Shown: positions 44,178 to 54,671 of the stretch, one piece after another
Position numbering within the stretch: the first letter of the stretch is position 1
Layout: each line of letters starts with the position of its first letter
Origin: Marinomonas polaris DSM 16579
GTDB taxonomy: Bacteria; Pseudomonadota; Gammaproteobacteria; Pseudomonadales; Marinomonadaceae
Assembly: GCF_900129155.1 (NCBI RefSeq)
Contig: NZ_FQVF01000011.1
Coordinates: 62,001-126,000, forward strand
Length of the DNA stretch: 64,000 bases
Reading direction: 5' to 3'
Program-made: the position numbers and the translations under genes
Notes under the pieces: model-generated
Database searches by the model: none
What the model was told of the DNA's origin: nothing
What the model saw: only the letters and a program-made list of their open reading frames with translations

Positions 44178-45677
44178 ATGGATGCTTTTAATTATTTCGC
44201 CATGTCTTGGTTGTCCCCTGAATTACTAGGCTTAACAGCACTAGGAACTTTCTTGGGCATTTACGTCGGCGCTATTCCCGGTTTATCGGTCACTATGGCC
44301 GTTTCTATCTTGATCTCATTTACCTTCTCATGGGATGTAAATTACGCACTGTGTCTTATGGTTGGTGTCTACATGGGTGGGGTATATGGAGGCTCTCGTA
44401 CCGCTATATTGCTTAATATCCCAGGTGCTCCTTCTGCTATTGCTACGGCTCTAGATGGTTATCCTTTGGCGAAAAAAGGTTTAGCTGGGGAAGCCATTGG
44501 TTTATCTACAATTATGTCTGTGGTCGGTGGCTTTGTCGGCATTATCGTCTTGGCTATTGCCGCACCAACGGTGAGTGAATTTGCTATTACCTTTCAACCG
44601 CGCGATTACATGATGTTGGGCGTGCTTGGAATTATGCTAGTAGGCTCTTTGTCTGGCAGCAGTTTGGCTCGAGGCATTTTTGCTGGCGCTCTTGGACTAT
44701 TGATCGGTACCGTTGGACTAGACCCAATGACAGCCGAAGAGCGCTTTACGTTTGGCGTTGTCGAGCTTTGGGATGGTATTAACCCTGTTGCGGTAATGAT
44801 TGGTATGTTTGGTATTTCTGAAGCCTTGCACCAGTTACACCACATGAACAAGGCCGTAGTGAAGCAGAAGATATCTCGCATCATTCCAAAATGGTCAGAC
44901 ATTAAAAAGTACATGCCGCTGAGCTTACAAACGTCTTTCATTGGCGTCATTGTAGGAGCGTTACCCGGAACCGGTGGTGATATTGCCGCGCTGATGGCTT
45001 ACGACCATGCTAAACGCGTAACTAAGAATCCAAAAGTTCCATTTGGTGAAGGTGCTAAAGAAGGCTTGATCGCACCAGAATCGGCGAATAACGCTGCTGT
45101 CGGTGGTGCTTATATTCCAATGTTAACCTTGGGTATCCCTGGGGACGCAGTAACAGCAGTGTTTATCGGCGCCTTATTTATTCATGGTTTAAACCCAGGT
45201 CCTTTGTTGCTTATCGAACAGCCTCATATGTTCTGGTTTACCGTCGGTAACCTCACTCTAGCGAACATTTTCGTACTGATCTTTGGCTTAACTGGCATTA
45301 GACTTTTCTCGAAAATTGTCGAATGCCCTAAAGGCATTTTGATTCCGTTAATTTTCCTTTTGTCTATTGTTGGTGCTTATGCGATTAACAATGCCATTAC
45401 GGATATTTGGTGGATGCTCGCCTTTGGTGTATTTGGCTACTTTATGCGTCTATACGGTTTTCCCGTTGGCCCAGTAATCTTAGGTGTTATTTTGAGTTCC
45501 TTGACTGACGAGAACTGGCGTCGTGCTATTCTGTCTGAACGTGGCAGTGTTGGGGACTTATTTATTAACCTATTCCACAGCCCACTTTCAACAGTGCTAT
45601 TTAGTGTGATTGTTTTAATTCTATTTACGCAATCGCCTATTTGGACAAAATGGCTGAAGCGGAAACTTTTCCGTTAA
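44178..45677 (+). CDS. tctA: TctA large permease subunit (copy 1)
   Basis: A 499-residue inner-membrane protein with about twelve helices, the transport subunit of the system. TctA signatures: GIYVGAIPGLSVTMAVSIL, the first glycine/proline-rich re-entrant motif; GGSRTAILLNIPGAPSAIATALDGYPLA; and the second, GALPGTGGDIAALMAYDHAKR, then ESANNAAVGGAYIPMLTLGIPGD. It starts seven bases after the tctB stop with no separate promoter. A terminator follows. Confidence 0.95.
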   Translation: MDAFNYFAMSWLSPELLGLTALGTFLGIYVGAIPGLSVTMAVSILISFTFSWDVNYALCLMVGVYMGGVYGGSRTAILLNIPGAPSAIATALDGYPLAKKGLAGEAIGLSTIMSVVGGFVGIIVLAIAAPTVSEFAITFQPRDYMMLGVLGIMLVGSLSGSSLARGIFAGALGLLIGTVGLDPMTAEERFTFGVVELWDGINPVAVMIGMFGISEALHQLHHMNKAVVKQKISRIIPKWSDIKKYMPLSLQTSFIGVIVGALPGTGGDIAALMAYDHAKRVTKNPKVPFGEGAKEGLIAPESANNAAVGGAYIPMLTLGIPGDAVTAVFIGALFIHGLNPGPLLLIEQPHMFWFTVGNLTLANIFVLIFGLTGIRLFSKIVECPKGILIPLIFLLSIVGAYAINNAITDIWWMLAFGVFGYFMRLYGFPVGPVILGVILSSLTDENWRRAILSERGSVGDLFINLFHSPLSTVLFSVIVLILFTQSPIWTKWLKRKLFR

Positions 45678-45698
45678 TTCATTTAATTGTTGCTTAGC

Positions 45699-45744
45699 AA
45701 ACACTGACTACCAATTTTATAGATGAGGTAGTCAGTGTTTTTTA
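45699..45744 (+). terminator. Intrinsic terminator of the first tctCBA operon
   Basis: A perfect 14-base stem AAACACTGACTACC / GGTAGTCAGTGTTT (45699-45712 with 45727-45740) followed by TTTTT. Confidence 0.9.
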
Positions 45745-46087
45745 CTTTATCACCACCAAAAAGATTCATTCTCTATTCCTACTCAAAACTTAACTAAAAA
45801 CTAAAAACTAAAAACGTCAAAAAATTATCTTTTATCGCCAAAAAGAACCAACAGAGAGCAATAAAAAAACAAATACACCAATTTGGTGCAACTTTAAAAA
45901 TCCGCCATTAAATAAAACACTGTTTTACTCTTCATATTCAGTCGAATGATAAGGTATTTTTATAAGTTAGCAGTGCATCAAACTAAAGTTTTATATTGAA
46001 AAAACAATGGCAAAAAAATTGCTTTTTATAAGCTCCCCCTAAGCGCATGCAACGAAGTAGTGCTTAACGCAACGGAGCAATATAGAT
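45745..46087. other. AT-rich spacer before the chemoreceptor gene
   Basis: About 340 bases with no reading frame. It contains three copies of the heptamer AACTAAA near 45792-45812 and long A runs; the chemoreceptor promoter is presumably here but no clear sigma-28-type box was recognised. Confidence 0.5.
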
Positions 46088-48229
46088 ATGAGTTTGAAAA
46101 GCAATCAGATGTTACTTTCAGCAAAAGAACGTCGTTGGTTACCTTGGTTTGGCAATACCGGACGACTCTCTCTCTTTTGGTCATGCTACTTAAATAAAGA
46201 CACTTACCCCAATATTGAAAAAACCTTTGAAAGCATCGCCAACACAAGGGTAAAACTACTCAATACTTGGGTGAATAATCAATGGTCACAATTAGAAGTT
46301 TTATTAGAAATAATAACTAGCTCATTCCCTCATATTGAACAAGAAGCGCTAGAAGAACGTCTAAGTATAGTGCCTGACGTGTCTGAATACTTCGTGATTG
46401 ATACGCAAGGCAAAGTGCTCAATTCCACCACAAAAGACCGTGTCAATAAGACAGACTTACAAGCTAAAGCAGTAGAAGCTGGCTTAAATCATCAGTTCCT
46501 CCATGGACCATACGTGGACCAAAACACGCTAAGCATCGGCGCTTCCAGCTCAAAATTCCATGATGCAGTGACCCTGATGTTTTACCTGCCAATTAAACAA
46601 AACGGCATCAGCGTTGGTGCTATTTGCGCTCGCGTTCCCAATGATGTAGTTGGCGATCTAATCCAGCGCGAAGCGGGACACATTTATAAAGAATCCGGCG
46701 ACAACTATTTGTTCATGGTGAAGTCTGAGTTCGACAAATCCCTATTACCCGGAACAGCACTTTCCCGCTCACGTTTTGAAGATAACACCTTCAGCCATGG
46801 CGAAAACCTAAAAAGCGGAATAACCACAAACTGGGGAACAGTTAAAGTTCAACAACACACAGAGTTTGAAATCCGCTTTACTGACCCAGCCACAAAAGAG
46901 CTGCACCCTGGCGTAAGAGAAACCATCAAGAACGGCCAGAATCTTTTTGTGACTTACCCCGGTTATTCTGACTATCGACATATTCCTGTTATCGGCAAAG
47001 GCGTTACCTTTCAGTTAAAAGGCAGCCCAGACACTTGGGGGATGATGTGTGAAGGCGATTTGGAAGAAGTCTATCGTCGTCGCTCTATCAATCTAAAATT
47101 AATGAAAAGCTACCTATTGGCTTCCAGCGTGCCTCTTATCGTCAGCACTTCATTACAGGCTTACACCAACTTATCCATTGTCTTGACCAGCTTGGCGGCT
47201 TTCGCCAGCTTAACCGTCGCAGGGCTGCTATTTAATAGACTCAGCACCAAAAAAATAAGCAGCAGCATGAGCCAAATGACGGAAGTAATTCAAACCATCG
47301 CAGAGGGTGAAGGCAACCTTAAGCAGCGCCTTGACGACGATCTTGCCAACGACGAAACCGGCGATATGGGACGCTGGATGAACAGCTTTATAGATAATCT
47401 TGATACCACTATGGGACAAGTTATCTCTGCCAGCACCAACGTCAAAAAGTCTAATGACTTTATGGTTCGCACTAATGAAGAAGCAAGCCAAGCCTCGCAC
47501 TATCTCGAATCTACGGTTGAAAGCATGCTGACAGTGTTTCAGCAACAAATAGACGAAGTGCAAAACGCATCGAAAACCGCGGATGATTTGAAGCAAGCGA
47601 TGAATCAAGTGGCAGCAGAAACACAATCTCGCTTGCTAGACGCCAAAACAGGCACACAAGAAATACGCGATGTAGTGCGAGCCACAGCTGAATCGGTAAA
47701 GTCACTAGATCAAAAAACCAATGAAGTTGCCGGTATCATTACCACCATTTCGGACATCACCAACCAAACTAATTTATTGGCATTAAACGCCGCTATTGAG
47801 GCCGCAAGAGCGGGCGAACATGGACGTGGATTTTCCGTCGTGGCCGATGAAGTACGCAGTCTAGCATCCAAAACAGCCGCCGCTGCAGAAGAAATACAAG
47901 CCATGCTAGAAGGTATTCAGGAAGAAACTCGCAGTGCGGTGAGTTTTATGGAAAAAGGCGCAGAAAATGTCGATAAAAATCTCATGGCAAACGAACAAAC
48001 CAACACTGGCGACAGTGCTTTATACGCCTTAGTCGACACCATGTTTGAGGCTATTTTATTGCTCAACGAAAGCAACAAAGAAAATGCGAAAACCGCACAT
48101 GAAATGGGTGCAGCGACAGAACAAATGCAACGCTCGATTGCTGCACTACAAAGACGTTCGTCCCGCGTTGGATTGTCTGCCTTGAAGCTCAACTCGCTGG
48201 TTGGTCAGTTCCAAGTAACCGCCAAATAA
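46088..48229 (+). CDS. Methyl-accepting chemotaxis protein, N-terminal sensor without leading TM
   Basis: 713 residues. The N-terminal 335 residues are sensory, with a PAS/Cache-like segment ([15 protein letters not shown] about 101-115; [21 protein letters not shown] about 163-183). They are not preceded by a signal peptide or membrane segment. Two hydrophobic helices follow (341-358, 363-382), then a HAMP-like region and the signalling domain with the kinase-binding hairpin [36 protein letters not shown] in pieces. The sensor is therefore probably cytoplasmic, with the helical hairpin as anchor. Its place between the tct operon and the quiC/pcaQ-like pair suggests chemotaxis towards the compound catabolised there. 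Confidence 0.85.
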   Translation: MSLKSNQMLLSAKERRWLPWFGNTGRLSLFWSCYLNKDTYPNIEKTFESIANTRVKLLNTWVNNQWSQLEVLLEIITSSFPHIEQEALEERLSIVPDVSEYFVIDTQGKVLNSTTKDRVNKTDLQAKAVEAGLNHQFLHGPYVDQNTLSIGASSSKFHDAVTLMFYLPIKQNGISVGAICARVPNDVVGDLIQREAGHIYKESGDNYLFMVKSEFDKSLLPGTALSRSRFEDNTFSHGENLKSGITTNWGTVKVQQHTEFEIRFTDPATKELHPGVRETIKNGQNLFVTYPGYSDYRHIPVIGKGVTFQLKGSPDTWGMMCEGDLEEVYRRRSINLKLMKSYLLASSVPLIVSTSLQAYTNLSIVLTSLAAFASLTVAGLLFNRLSTKKISSSMSQMTEVIQTIAEGEGNLKQRLDDDLANDETGDMGRWMNSFIDNLDTTMGQVISASTNVKKSNDFMVRTNEEASQASHYLESTVESMLTVFQQQIDEVQNASKTADDLKQAMNQVAAETQSRLLDAKTGTQEIRDVVRATAESVKSLDQKTNEVAGIITTISDITNQTNLLALNAAIEAARAGEHGRGFSVVADEVRSLASKTAAAAEEIQAMLEGIQEETRSAVSFMEKGAENVDKNLMANEQTNTGDSALYALVDTMFEAILLLNESNKENAKTAHEMGAATEQMQRSIAALQRRSSRVGLSALKLNSLVGQFQVTAK

Positions 48230-48270
48230 CAAAAAGACGCAGCTGTCTTTTCCACTTTTTAAAGCAAAAA

Positions 48271-48299
48271 AAACCGGAGGAAGTTTCCTTCCTCCGGCA
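48271..48299 (-). terminator. Intrinsic terminator after quiC
   Basis: CCGGAGGAAG (48274-48283) pairs with CTTCCTCCGG (48288-48297), loop TTTC. The A tract to its left gives a T run on the minus strand, so it terminates the quiC transcript. Confidence 0.9.
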
Positions 48300-48356
48300 T
48301 AATTTCCTCACAAATGAATACGCCTAAAATAAATCATTCCCCGCAATGACAATGAT

Positions 48357-50210
48357 TTATTTTTTCTCTTGGCGCGCCTGTGAGGCAAGACGGACAAATG
48401 CATTCGCTTCGCCATAACGGCTGTAATCACCAACTCGTTGTACAACTTCAAAAAAGACGCCATGTACTTCTTCTGTATAGAAATGGAAGAATTCACCTTC
48501 GTCATTTTGGTCATACATGATGTTGTGTGACTGTAATTTTTTAATCATCTCTGCAGGCAAACCAAAGCGCGCTTCAATATCACGATAATAGTTGTGTGGA
48601 ATCGGTAACTGCTTCTCGCTATCAATGTTTTTTGCCGCAGCAAAAATATCGTCACAAGCAAAAGCAATTTGATGCACACCAGAGCCTTTTGATTTCTGAA
48701 TAAAACGCTGCGCCGACGCGCCACGAGCGTTGGTCATATTCAATGGAATACGCACACGTTTGTCTTTGCTTAGCGCCGTACGACTCACCACCAATCCATG
48801 AATATCAGGCAAGTCTTGGCTGGCATCGATATCGAAACCAAACAACGATTTATAAAAGAAAGTCGCTGATAAAAAGTCCGTATTGGAAACCGTTTGGCCA
48901 ATGTGATCAAATCGCGTTAAGCCAACACCAGACTCGCCTTGAATACCCTGAATTGGTTTGAAATCCACTTCGAAAAAACGTACTGCGGCGTCTGCTGAAA
49001 CAAGGTACACCAAGCTATCGCCAATACCGCGAAGTGCTGGAATATTTAATTCACCTGGACCGGCCTGATTATCAAAACGCTCAACTCGATAACGCTCAGC
49101 AAGAGACAAAGTAGCTTTGACGTTTTCAGAGGCAAACGCCATCGCACAAACCGATACTCCGTGCTTTTGGAAATGCTCGTGGGCTTGGCTTTTCGGCTCG
49201 CGGTTGAGGATTAGGTTAATATTGCCCTGACGCATCAAGCTAACGTTTTTAGAGCGATGTTTATGTGTTTCATGGAAACCCAACTGAGCCAAAGTATTGG
49301 TCAGCGCTTCTCCGCTTTCGCCTTCAATCGCAAATTCAATAAATTCCACATCGCTAATTTGTGGAGCCACAATAGGGGCGGTTTTTTCTTCACGCTTACT
49401 CACTGTTTGGTCATCAAGCCAAATCAATGAACGCATGCCATCAATGGCTTTTTCTAGTGGTGAAGAAGAACGAAATTCGTCGTTGAAAATTTCATGGGAC
49501 AAATAGTCATCAAACCCTTTGTCTTTCAAAACTTGTAAAAACTCGACCACCGGCATGTCGCCTTGGCCAGGGAAACAACGGAAATGTCGACTGTATTGCA
49601 ACACGTCCATTTGTAGACTTGGCGCATCGGCCACTTGCACCAGCGCAATCTTGTTTAGCGGAATTTCATCACGCAGAACATCTAGCGTATTACCACGGGA
49701 AAACATGTGGAAGGTATCTAAAATAATACCCAAGTTCGGGTGATCAACACGTTTAACCAGATCCCATGCTTCATGATAATCGGCAATATGGTAACCCCAA
49801 GCTAGGGCTTCATAACCCAGCATGATGCCTTCTTTCTTGGCTATTTCAGCAAGAGCAAATAAGTCCGCCGCGCAAACATCACGATCTGCAGAAGAGTAAG
49901 GCTGCACGTTACTGCAAAACAACAAACGATTCGTACCCAATTCATGAGCAACATCGATTTTGTGCTGCAGCATCTTGGCCTTTTGCGAGCGCATTGGCTC
50001 AGGCATACCTTCCATATCTCGGAATGGTTGCAAAGCAATAATTTCCAAGCCTAGATCTTGCGCCATACGACGCACATCTTTTGGCGTACCATCGAACTGA
50101 GTTAAGTCATTTTCGAAGATTTCCACGCCTTGGAAACCGGCTTTTGCCGCCGCTTCGAATTTCTCTCTCAGCGTGCCAGATATGGTAACGGTTGCGAGTG
50201 CTGTCTTCAT
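48357..50210 (-). CDS. quiC: 3-Dehydroshikimate dehydratase (QuiC type, TIM barrel + VOC fusion)
   Basis: Converts 3-dehydroshikimate to protocatechuate, joining quinate/shikimate degradation to the beta-ketoadipate pathway. 617 residues in two parts, as in the Pseudomonas QuiC1 fusion (about 635). The N-terminal AP-endonuclease-2-like TIM barrel (1-275) has metal-ligand segments MLGYEALAWGYHI, GIILDTFHMFSRGN and YLSHEIFND. The C-terminal 4-hydroxyphenylpyruvate-dioxygenase-like VOC region (about 290-605) has FDHIGQTV, GVHQIAFACDD and FHFYTEEVHGVFFEVVQR. In studied homologues only the barrel carries dehydratase activity. Divergent from the PcaQ-like regulator. Confidence 0.88.
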   Translation of the reverse strand: MKTALATVTISGTLREKFEAAAKAGFQGVEIFENDLTQFDGTPKDVRRMAQDLGLEIIALQPFRDMEGMPEPMRSQKAKMLQHKIDVAHELGTNRLLFCSNVQPYSSADRDVCAADLFALAEIAKKEGIMLGYEALAWGYHIADYHEAWDLVKRVDHPNLGIILDTFHMFSRGNTLDVLRDEIPLNKIALVQVADAPSLQMDVLQYSRHFRCFPGQGDMPVVEFLQVLKDKGFDDYLSHEIFNDEFRSSSPLEKAIDGMRSLIWLDDQTVSKREEKTAPIVAPQISDVEFIEFAIEGESGEALTNTLAQLGFHETHKHRSKNVSLMRQGNINLILNREPKSQAHEHFQKHGVSVCAMAFASENVKATLSLAERYRVERFDNQAGPGELNIPALRGIGDSLVYLVSADAAVRFFEVDFKPIQGIQGESGVGLTRFDHIGQTVSNTDFLSATFFYKSLFGFDIDASQDLPDIHGLVVSRTALSKDKRVRIPLNMTNARGASAQRFIQKSKGSGVHQIAFACDDIFAAAKNIDSEKQLPIPHNYYRDIEARFGLPAEMIKKLQSHNIMYDQNDEGEFFHFYTEEVHGVFFEVVQRVGDYSRYGEANAFVRLASQARQEKK

Positions 50211-50541
50211 TCTTACGCCCTGACTGTCTACATTTCATAACGAAAACGATATATGAGAAACAAACCTGATTTTTGCTTCTATATTTACTAATATTGATGC
50301 TAGCACAAGATTTTTATATTGAGAGTCATATTAAGAATGAAATAAAGCGCTAAAAATATATCGAAAAAGGAATACATAGCTCCTTTCCAAAAACGTGATA
50401 TAGGAGTGTAATATAGAAAAATCATTCCCTTATTAGCGCTTATAATGAGCCTGATTCCTTAGTGTTTCTTACTTAGTGGCTGACTACCTAATAGCCAATT
50501 AGCAGCGACTGAAACCATGAGAGTACGATGGGAGACTTTTT
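50211..50541. other. Divergent control region quiC / pcaQ-like gene
   Basis: 331 AT-rich bases with no reading frame. Near-palindrome TTATTAGCGCTTATAA at 50430-50445 (14 of 16 positions) and another AGCGCT-centred element at 50346-50351 are candidate sites for the LysR regulator. Confidence 0.45.
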
Positions 50542-51504
50542 ATGTTAGAAAACCGTATTAAATATCGCCACCTTCAATGCTTTTTAGAAGTCACTCGCCA
50601 AGGCAGCGTTGTTCGCGCTGCTGATGTACTGGCTCTGACCCAACCCGCCGTATCGAAAAAACTCAAAGAACTAGAAGACATTCTGGGCGTTAGACTATTA
50701 GAGCGCAGTAAAAAAGGCGTTGAACTTACTCCATTCGGCAATGTGTTTCTAGAACACGCCAGCACCAGCGTCGCCGCATTACGAGAAGGCACCGAACGTG
50801 TTGCACAAGCGCAACAAAAAGGCATCAGCCGTATTAGTATTGGTGTATTGCCTACTGTTGCGACTAGTATTTTGCCAGAATCCGTGAAGCGCTTTCGTAC
50901 TGGCGGAATTGATGTACGCCTGCATTTAGTCTCTGGCCAAAATGCTTTATTAATGAGTCAGTTACGCGTTGGGGAATTGGATTTAGTCGTTGGACGCTTA
51001 GGCGTTCCAGAAGCTATGTCGGGCTTGTCGTTCCAACATTTGTACTCAGAGCAAGTGGCTTTTACTGTTCGCCCAAATCACCCATTGCTGACAAAAGAAA
51101 ACTTCCAGATCAGCGATATTGCCAATTACACTGTACTTTATCCACCAAAAGGTTCTATTACCGCGCCCTATGTAGACCGTTTTTTATTGTCCCAAGGCGT
51201 TAGTACTCTGACCGATAGAATCGATACTGTATCAGACTCATTTGGTAAGGAGTTTATTCGTAATAACGATGCGGTGTGGATCATTTCGCGTGGTGTAGTA
51301 GCACGCGAAATTTCTGATGGTGAACTGGATGAATTGCCTATCGACACAAAAGAAACGCTAGGAGCAGTTGGCTTAACAACACGAGCGGACTCGGTTCCCT
51401 CTATGGCGCTTAAACTCTTTATGAATGCGATTCGAGATACTGCACAAACCTTAGACAGCTATTACAAACCAATTGATCATCATAGAGATGAACCCGCAAT
51501 TTAA
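50542..51504 (+). CDS. LysR-family regulator, PcaQ-like
   Basis: 320 residues. The N-terminal segment (RIKYRHLQCFLEVTRQGSVVRAADVLALTQPAVSKKLKELE in pieces) is close to PcaQ-type activators of protocatechuate operons, and LGVRLLERSKKGVELTPFG follows. Ligand domain about 95-300 (ISIGVLPTVATSILPESVKRF). It diverges from quiC, whose product is protocatechuate, and precedes an AEC carrier gene by 22 bases, so it likely controls both. No pca genes are in the window. Effector unknown. Confidence 0.85.
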   Translation: MLENRIKYRHLQCFLEVTRQGSVVRAADVLALTQPAVSKKLKELEDILGVRLLERSKKGVELTPFGNVFLEHASTSVAALREGTERVAQAQQKGISRISIGVLPTVATSILPESVKRFRTGGIDVRLHLVSGQNALLMSQLRVGELDLVVGRLGVPEAMSGLSFQHLYSEQVAFTVRPNHPLLTKENFQISDIANYTVLYPPKGSITAPYVDRFLLSQGVSTLTDRIDTVSDSFGKEFIRNNDAVWIISRGVVAREISDGELDELPIDTKETLGAVGLTTRADSVPSMALKLFMNAIRDTAQTLDSYYKPIDHHRDEPAI

Positions 51505-51526
51505 ACCGCCCATACAGGAACCATAG

Positions 51527-52468
51527 ATGCTGACCATTATTGCGATCACAACCCCGATTTTTATCATGATAATGTTGGGGTACTTTGCGGTTCGCGTTAA
51601 ATTGGTTCCTGGTGACACCATTGCGGGCATGGCAAAAATCGTCATGTATTTCACGCTTCCTGCATTGATTTTTAGTACCTTGGCCAGAATGGAATTTGAT
51701 GAGGTCATTGTTCCAACCTATCTCGCCACTTACGCCATCGGCTCCTTATTAACCATGCTAATCGGCGTATTGATCAGCTTAAAAATAATGAACCGTTCTT
51801 TAATCGAGAGCACATTAAAAGGCGTGGGGATGGCAAATTCAAACTCTGCGTTCTTTGCCTATCCTGTGATGTTGCTGGCATTCAGTAATCCCCCAACGGC
51901 GGCGTTTGCCATGTCGTTAATCATTGAGAACATTTTGGTTCTACCCATCACTTTTGTGATTTTAGAAATCAGCTCATCCAGAGGCCAAGGTCTTAAGCCC
52001 ACCTACATGTTCTATACTGTGGTAAAAAGGTTGATCAAAAATCCGTTAATTCTAGCCGTCACTGGCGGGGTATTAGCATCGACTTTTCACCTAGAACTGC
52101 CTGCAGTAATTGATCGAGTATTAGTCATGTTATCCGGCGCATCCGCGACTCTCGCACTCATTGTGCTTGGAGGTTCATTAGTCGGAACCAGCCTAACAGG
52201 CAATGCCAAAGACATTTGTTTTGTCACCACAGGAAAACTAGTACTACATCCGTTGATGATTGCTGTCGTGGCGCTCTTTATGCCGGAAATGGACCGTAAC
52301 CTTTTACTCGGCGGCATCTTGATTGCGGCAGTTCCTATGATGAGTATTTATCCAATTATTGGTAGCCAGTATGGTTTTCGCTCTCTTTGTGCAAGTATTT
52401 TATTGGTCACCACATTAGTGTCATTCGTTACACTCGCTGTTATTTTGTCATTTATGGGAGTGAGTTAA
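51527..52468 (+). CDS. AEC (auxin efflux carrier) family transporter
   Basis: A 313-residue inner-membrane protein with about ten helices in two inverted halves, each ending in the AEC pattern (PALIFSTLARMEF in the first; GGSLVGTSL and LHPLMIAVVALFM in the second). Bacterial AEC members carry carboxylates such as malate/malonate; here a product or intermediate of the ring-acid pathway is a reasonable guess. It follows the LysR gene closely and is probably in the same transcript. Confidence 0.85.
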   Translation: MLTIIAITTPIFIMIMLGYFAVRVKLVPGDTIAGMAKIVMYFTLPALIFSTLARMEFDEVIVPTYLATYAIGSLLTMLIGVLISLKIMNRSLIESTLKGVGMANSNSAFFAYPVMLLAFSNPPTAAFAMSLIIENILVLPITFVILEISSSRGQGLKPTYMFYTVVKRLIKNPLILAVTGGVLASTFHLELPAVIDRVLVMLSGASATLALIVLGGSLVGTSLTGNAKDICFVTTGKLVLHPLMIAVVALFMPEMDRNLLLGGILIAAVPMMSIYPIIGSQYGFRSLCASILLVTTLVSFVTLAVILSFMGVS

Positions 52469-52496
52469 TGCCTTGTTTGTCTATTAGACGTTTAGT

Positions 52497-53552
52497 TTAT
52501 TCGATTTTAGCAACCTGCACTCTAGCCCCAGTTTGAGCTGCTTTAACAATACAATCCACCACCATGAGATTCTGTAAGCCATCTTGAACGCTAACGCGCG
52601 GCTCAGTTTCGCCACGAATTACTCGACAAAAATGATCTATCTGCCCAACTAATGGATCATCTCGTCGTGGAGTTTCTACGGAACAATCAAACGGTTTCCA
52701 CCAAGATCTGTCTTCAGTTTTAAGGTAGCGTTTAATACGCATGGTAGGAATAGACAGCGAACCTTCCGTTCCAGCAATATGATAACAATCTTCATCCTCA
52801 TAGCTGGAATAGGCTTTATTTTCTTGTGAGGTCTGTTCCCAACTTCTGGCACTCGCCGCTGTATCAGACAATAAAAAGGTCCCTAATACCCCATTTTCAA
52901 ACTGTAAAGTAATGGCACTTGTATCTTCCACTTCATGACCACGCACTGTGTTCGAACTCATAGCTTGGACTGCGGCAACCTCACCTAATAAGTAGCGTAA
53001 ATTACCAATTTCATGAATCAAATTTAGCAATATTGGCCCACCGCCTTTTTGCGTACGCCACATACCCTCCAAAAAATAGCTATCTGGTTTATAAAATAGC
53101 GCACTGCCCATCACGGCAACAGGACGGCCAATAACGCCTGATTTAATTAAATTTCGGGCTTTTTCCATGATGCTACTATATGCACGATGATGACCCACTA
53201 GTACCTTATTACCTGTTTTTTTTACTTCATCTAATAGCACTTTGCCTTCTTCAATAGATTGAGAAACTGGCTTTTCAATCAACACTGGAACATTATGTTT
53301 AATACACTCCAACGCTTGTTCAACATGTAATTGATTTGGCGTCGCCAAAATAATGCCATCAGGCTGAGCATTTTCAAACAGTTGCGCTAACGTAGTGAAT
53401 AGAGGGACCTTGTATTGCTCTGCTATTGCCTTTGCATTCTCTGAAGGGTCTACAATGGCGCCGATTCGGCATTCTGGATGTTGGTAAATGCGTTCTAGGT
53501 GTGACAAACCAATCAATCCAGCGCCAACTACAGTAATATTTAACTGCTCCAT
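52497..53552 (-). CDS. Gfo/Idh/MocA family oxidoreductase
   Basis: A 351-residue NAD(P)-dependent dehydrogenase. Rossmann start NITVVGAGLIGLSHLERI, then the cyclitol/sugar dehydrogenase hallmark EKPVSQSIEEGK with its catalytic Lys (about 94), and NLIHEIGNLRYLLG, whose His is in the usual catalytic position. Members oxidise hydroxyls on sugars, inositols and similar polyols. It diverges from a LysR gene that likely regulates it. Substrate unknown; in this setting a cyclic polyol or hydroxy acid is plausible. Confidence 0.87.
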   Translation of the reverse strand: MEQLNITVVGAGLIGLSHLERIYQHPECRIGAIVDPSENAKAIAEQYKVPLFTTLAQLFENAQPDGIILATPNQLHVEQALECIKHNVPVLIEKPVSQSIEEGKVLLDEVKKTGNKVLVGHHRAYSSIMEKARNLIKSGVIGRPVAVMGSALFYKPDSYFLEGMWRTQKGGGPILLNLIHEIGNLRYLLGEVAAVQAMSSNTVRGHEVEDTSAITLQFENGVLGTFLLSDTAASARSWEQTSQENKAYSSYEDEDCYHIAGTEGSLSIPTMRIKRYLKTEDRSWWKPFDCSVETPRRDDPLVGQIDHFCRVIRGETEPRVSVQDGLQNLMVVDCIVKAAQTGARVQVAKIE

Positions 53553-53680
53553 TTTTTATCCTCTTATTATCTTTATTATTAATCAGGGCAGAAATCTTGC
53601 CTTTTCTATTTGTCCTTCTATGATAGTAATAAATCGGTTTTCACAAATAATTAACCAAAAAACTAATTCACTATTAAGAT

Positions 53681-54607
53681 ATGACGAATAATAAATGGAA
53701 CTTAACGGACCTAAATGTCCTCTGTGCGGTCGTAAAAACTGGTAGCTTTGTTGGAGCGTCGGAGGAGCTTGGCATGGCACAAGCCTCTGTTAGTAAGCGC
53801 ATCGCTGATCTAGAGAAGTCACTTGGCGTGCTGCTGTTTCGCCGCACCACTCGTTCTGTGCAAATCACCAGTGAAGGTATCTTGGCACACACACGCGCAT
53901 TACAAGTATTAGATGCCGCCACTCGCCTACAGCAAGACGTATCAAGCGCACGCATTCGCCCTTCAGGAAAACTTCGCATCAGCACCAGTTTACGCTTAGG
54001 AAGAAACTACATTGCACCAATCTTATCGAAGCTAGCGAAAGAATATCCAGAGCTCGATATTTGGTTAGAGTTGGTCGACCGTCGTGTCGATATGCTCAAT
54101 GAAGGCTATGACATCGACATTCGTGCAGGAGATGTAACCGAACCACACTTAATCAGTCATAAAGTAGTAAAAAGCCAACGAATGCTCTGTGCTTCTAAAG
54201 CTTATTTAGAACGTAAAGGAACACCTAAGACATTAGATGACTTGGCTTTGCACGATTGCTTATTATTCCGACAAAGAGATCAAATGCTAGGTGTATGGCG
54301 TTTGCAGAACAATAAAGAGGAATCTGCCGTTCGTATTACTGGCGGCATGGGATCAAACCACGCTGACGTGATCCACGAGTGGGCTGAACAAGGTTTAGGC
54401 ATTGCGATGCTATCTGACTGGGATATTCACGATAAATTAGCCAAAGGAAAACTGGTACGCATCTTACCGGATTACACTCAACAAACCGATATTTGGGCAG
54501 TGACACCATCACGTCTCACCTATTCAGCAACACTAAAGTTATGTGTCGAGTATTTAATTGAGTCCTTACAAAGTGGCCCTCATGCGCTACCCGTTTCTTC
54601 AGACTGA
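53681..54607 (+). CDS. LysR-family regulator divergent from the Gfo/Idh/MocA gene
   Basis: 308 residues, CrgA-like subgroup: HTH 1-65 (SFVGASEELGMAQASVSKRIADLE; FRRTTRSVQITSEG), ligand domain 90-300. It is divergent from the oxidoreductase gene across a 128-base AT-rich spacer and convergent with the TIM barrel gene. It may regulate one or both. Confidence 0.86.
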   Translation: MTNNKWNLTDLNVLCAVVKTGSFVGASEELGMAQASVSKRIADLEKSLGVLLFRRTTRSVQITSEGILAHTRALQVLDAATRLQQDVSSARIRPSGKLRISTSLRLGRNYIAPILSKLAKEYPELDIWLELVDRRVDMLNEGYDIDIRAGDVTEPHLISHKVVKSQRMLCASKAYLERKGTPKTLDDLALHDCLLFRQRDQMLGVWRLQNNKEESAVRITGGMGSNHADVIHEWAEQGLGIAMLSDWDIHDKLAKGKLVRILPDYTQQTDIWAVTPSRLTYSATLKLCVEYLIESLQSGPHALPVSSD

Positions 54608-54611
54608 ACAG

Positions 54612-54654
54612 AGCCCCAAAAAACTCACAGTGAGACTGTTCGTTTTTTGGGGCT
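54612..54654. terminator. Bidirectional intrinsic terminator
   Basis: AGCCCCAAAAAAC (54612-54624) pairs with GTTTTTTGGGGCT (54642-54654), with an inner CTCAC/GTGAG hairpin in the loop. It sits between the converging LysR and TIM barrel genes. Confidence 0.85.
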
Positions 54655-54671
54655 GTTACATATAAAAAATA

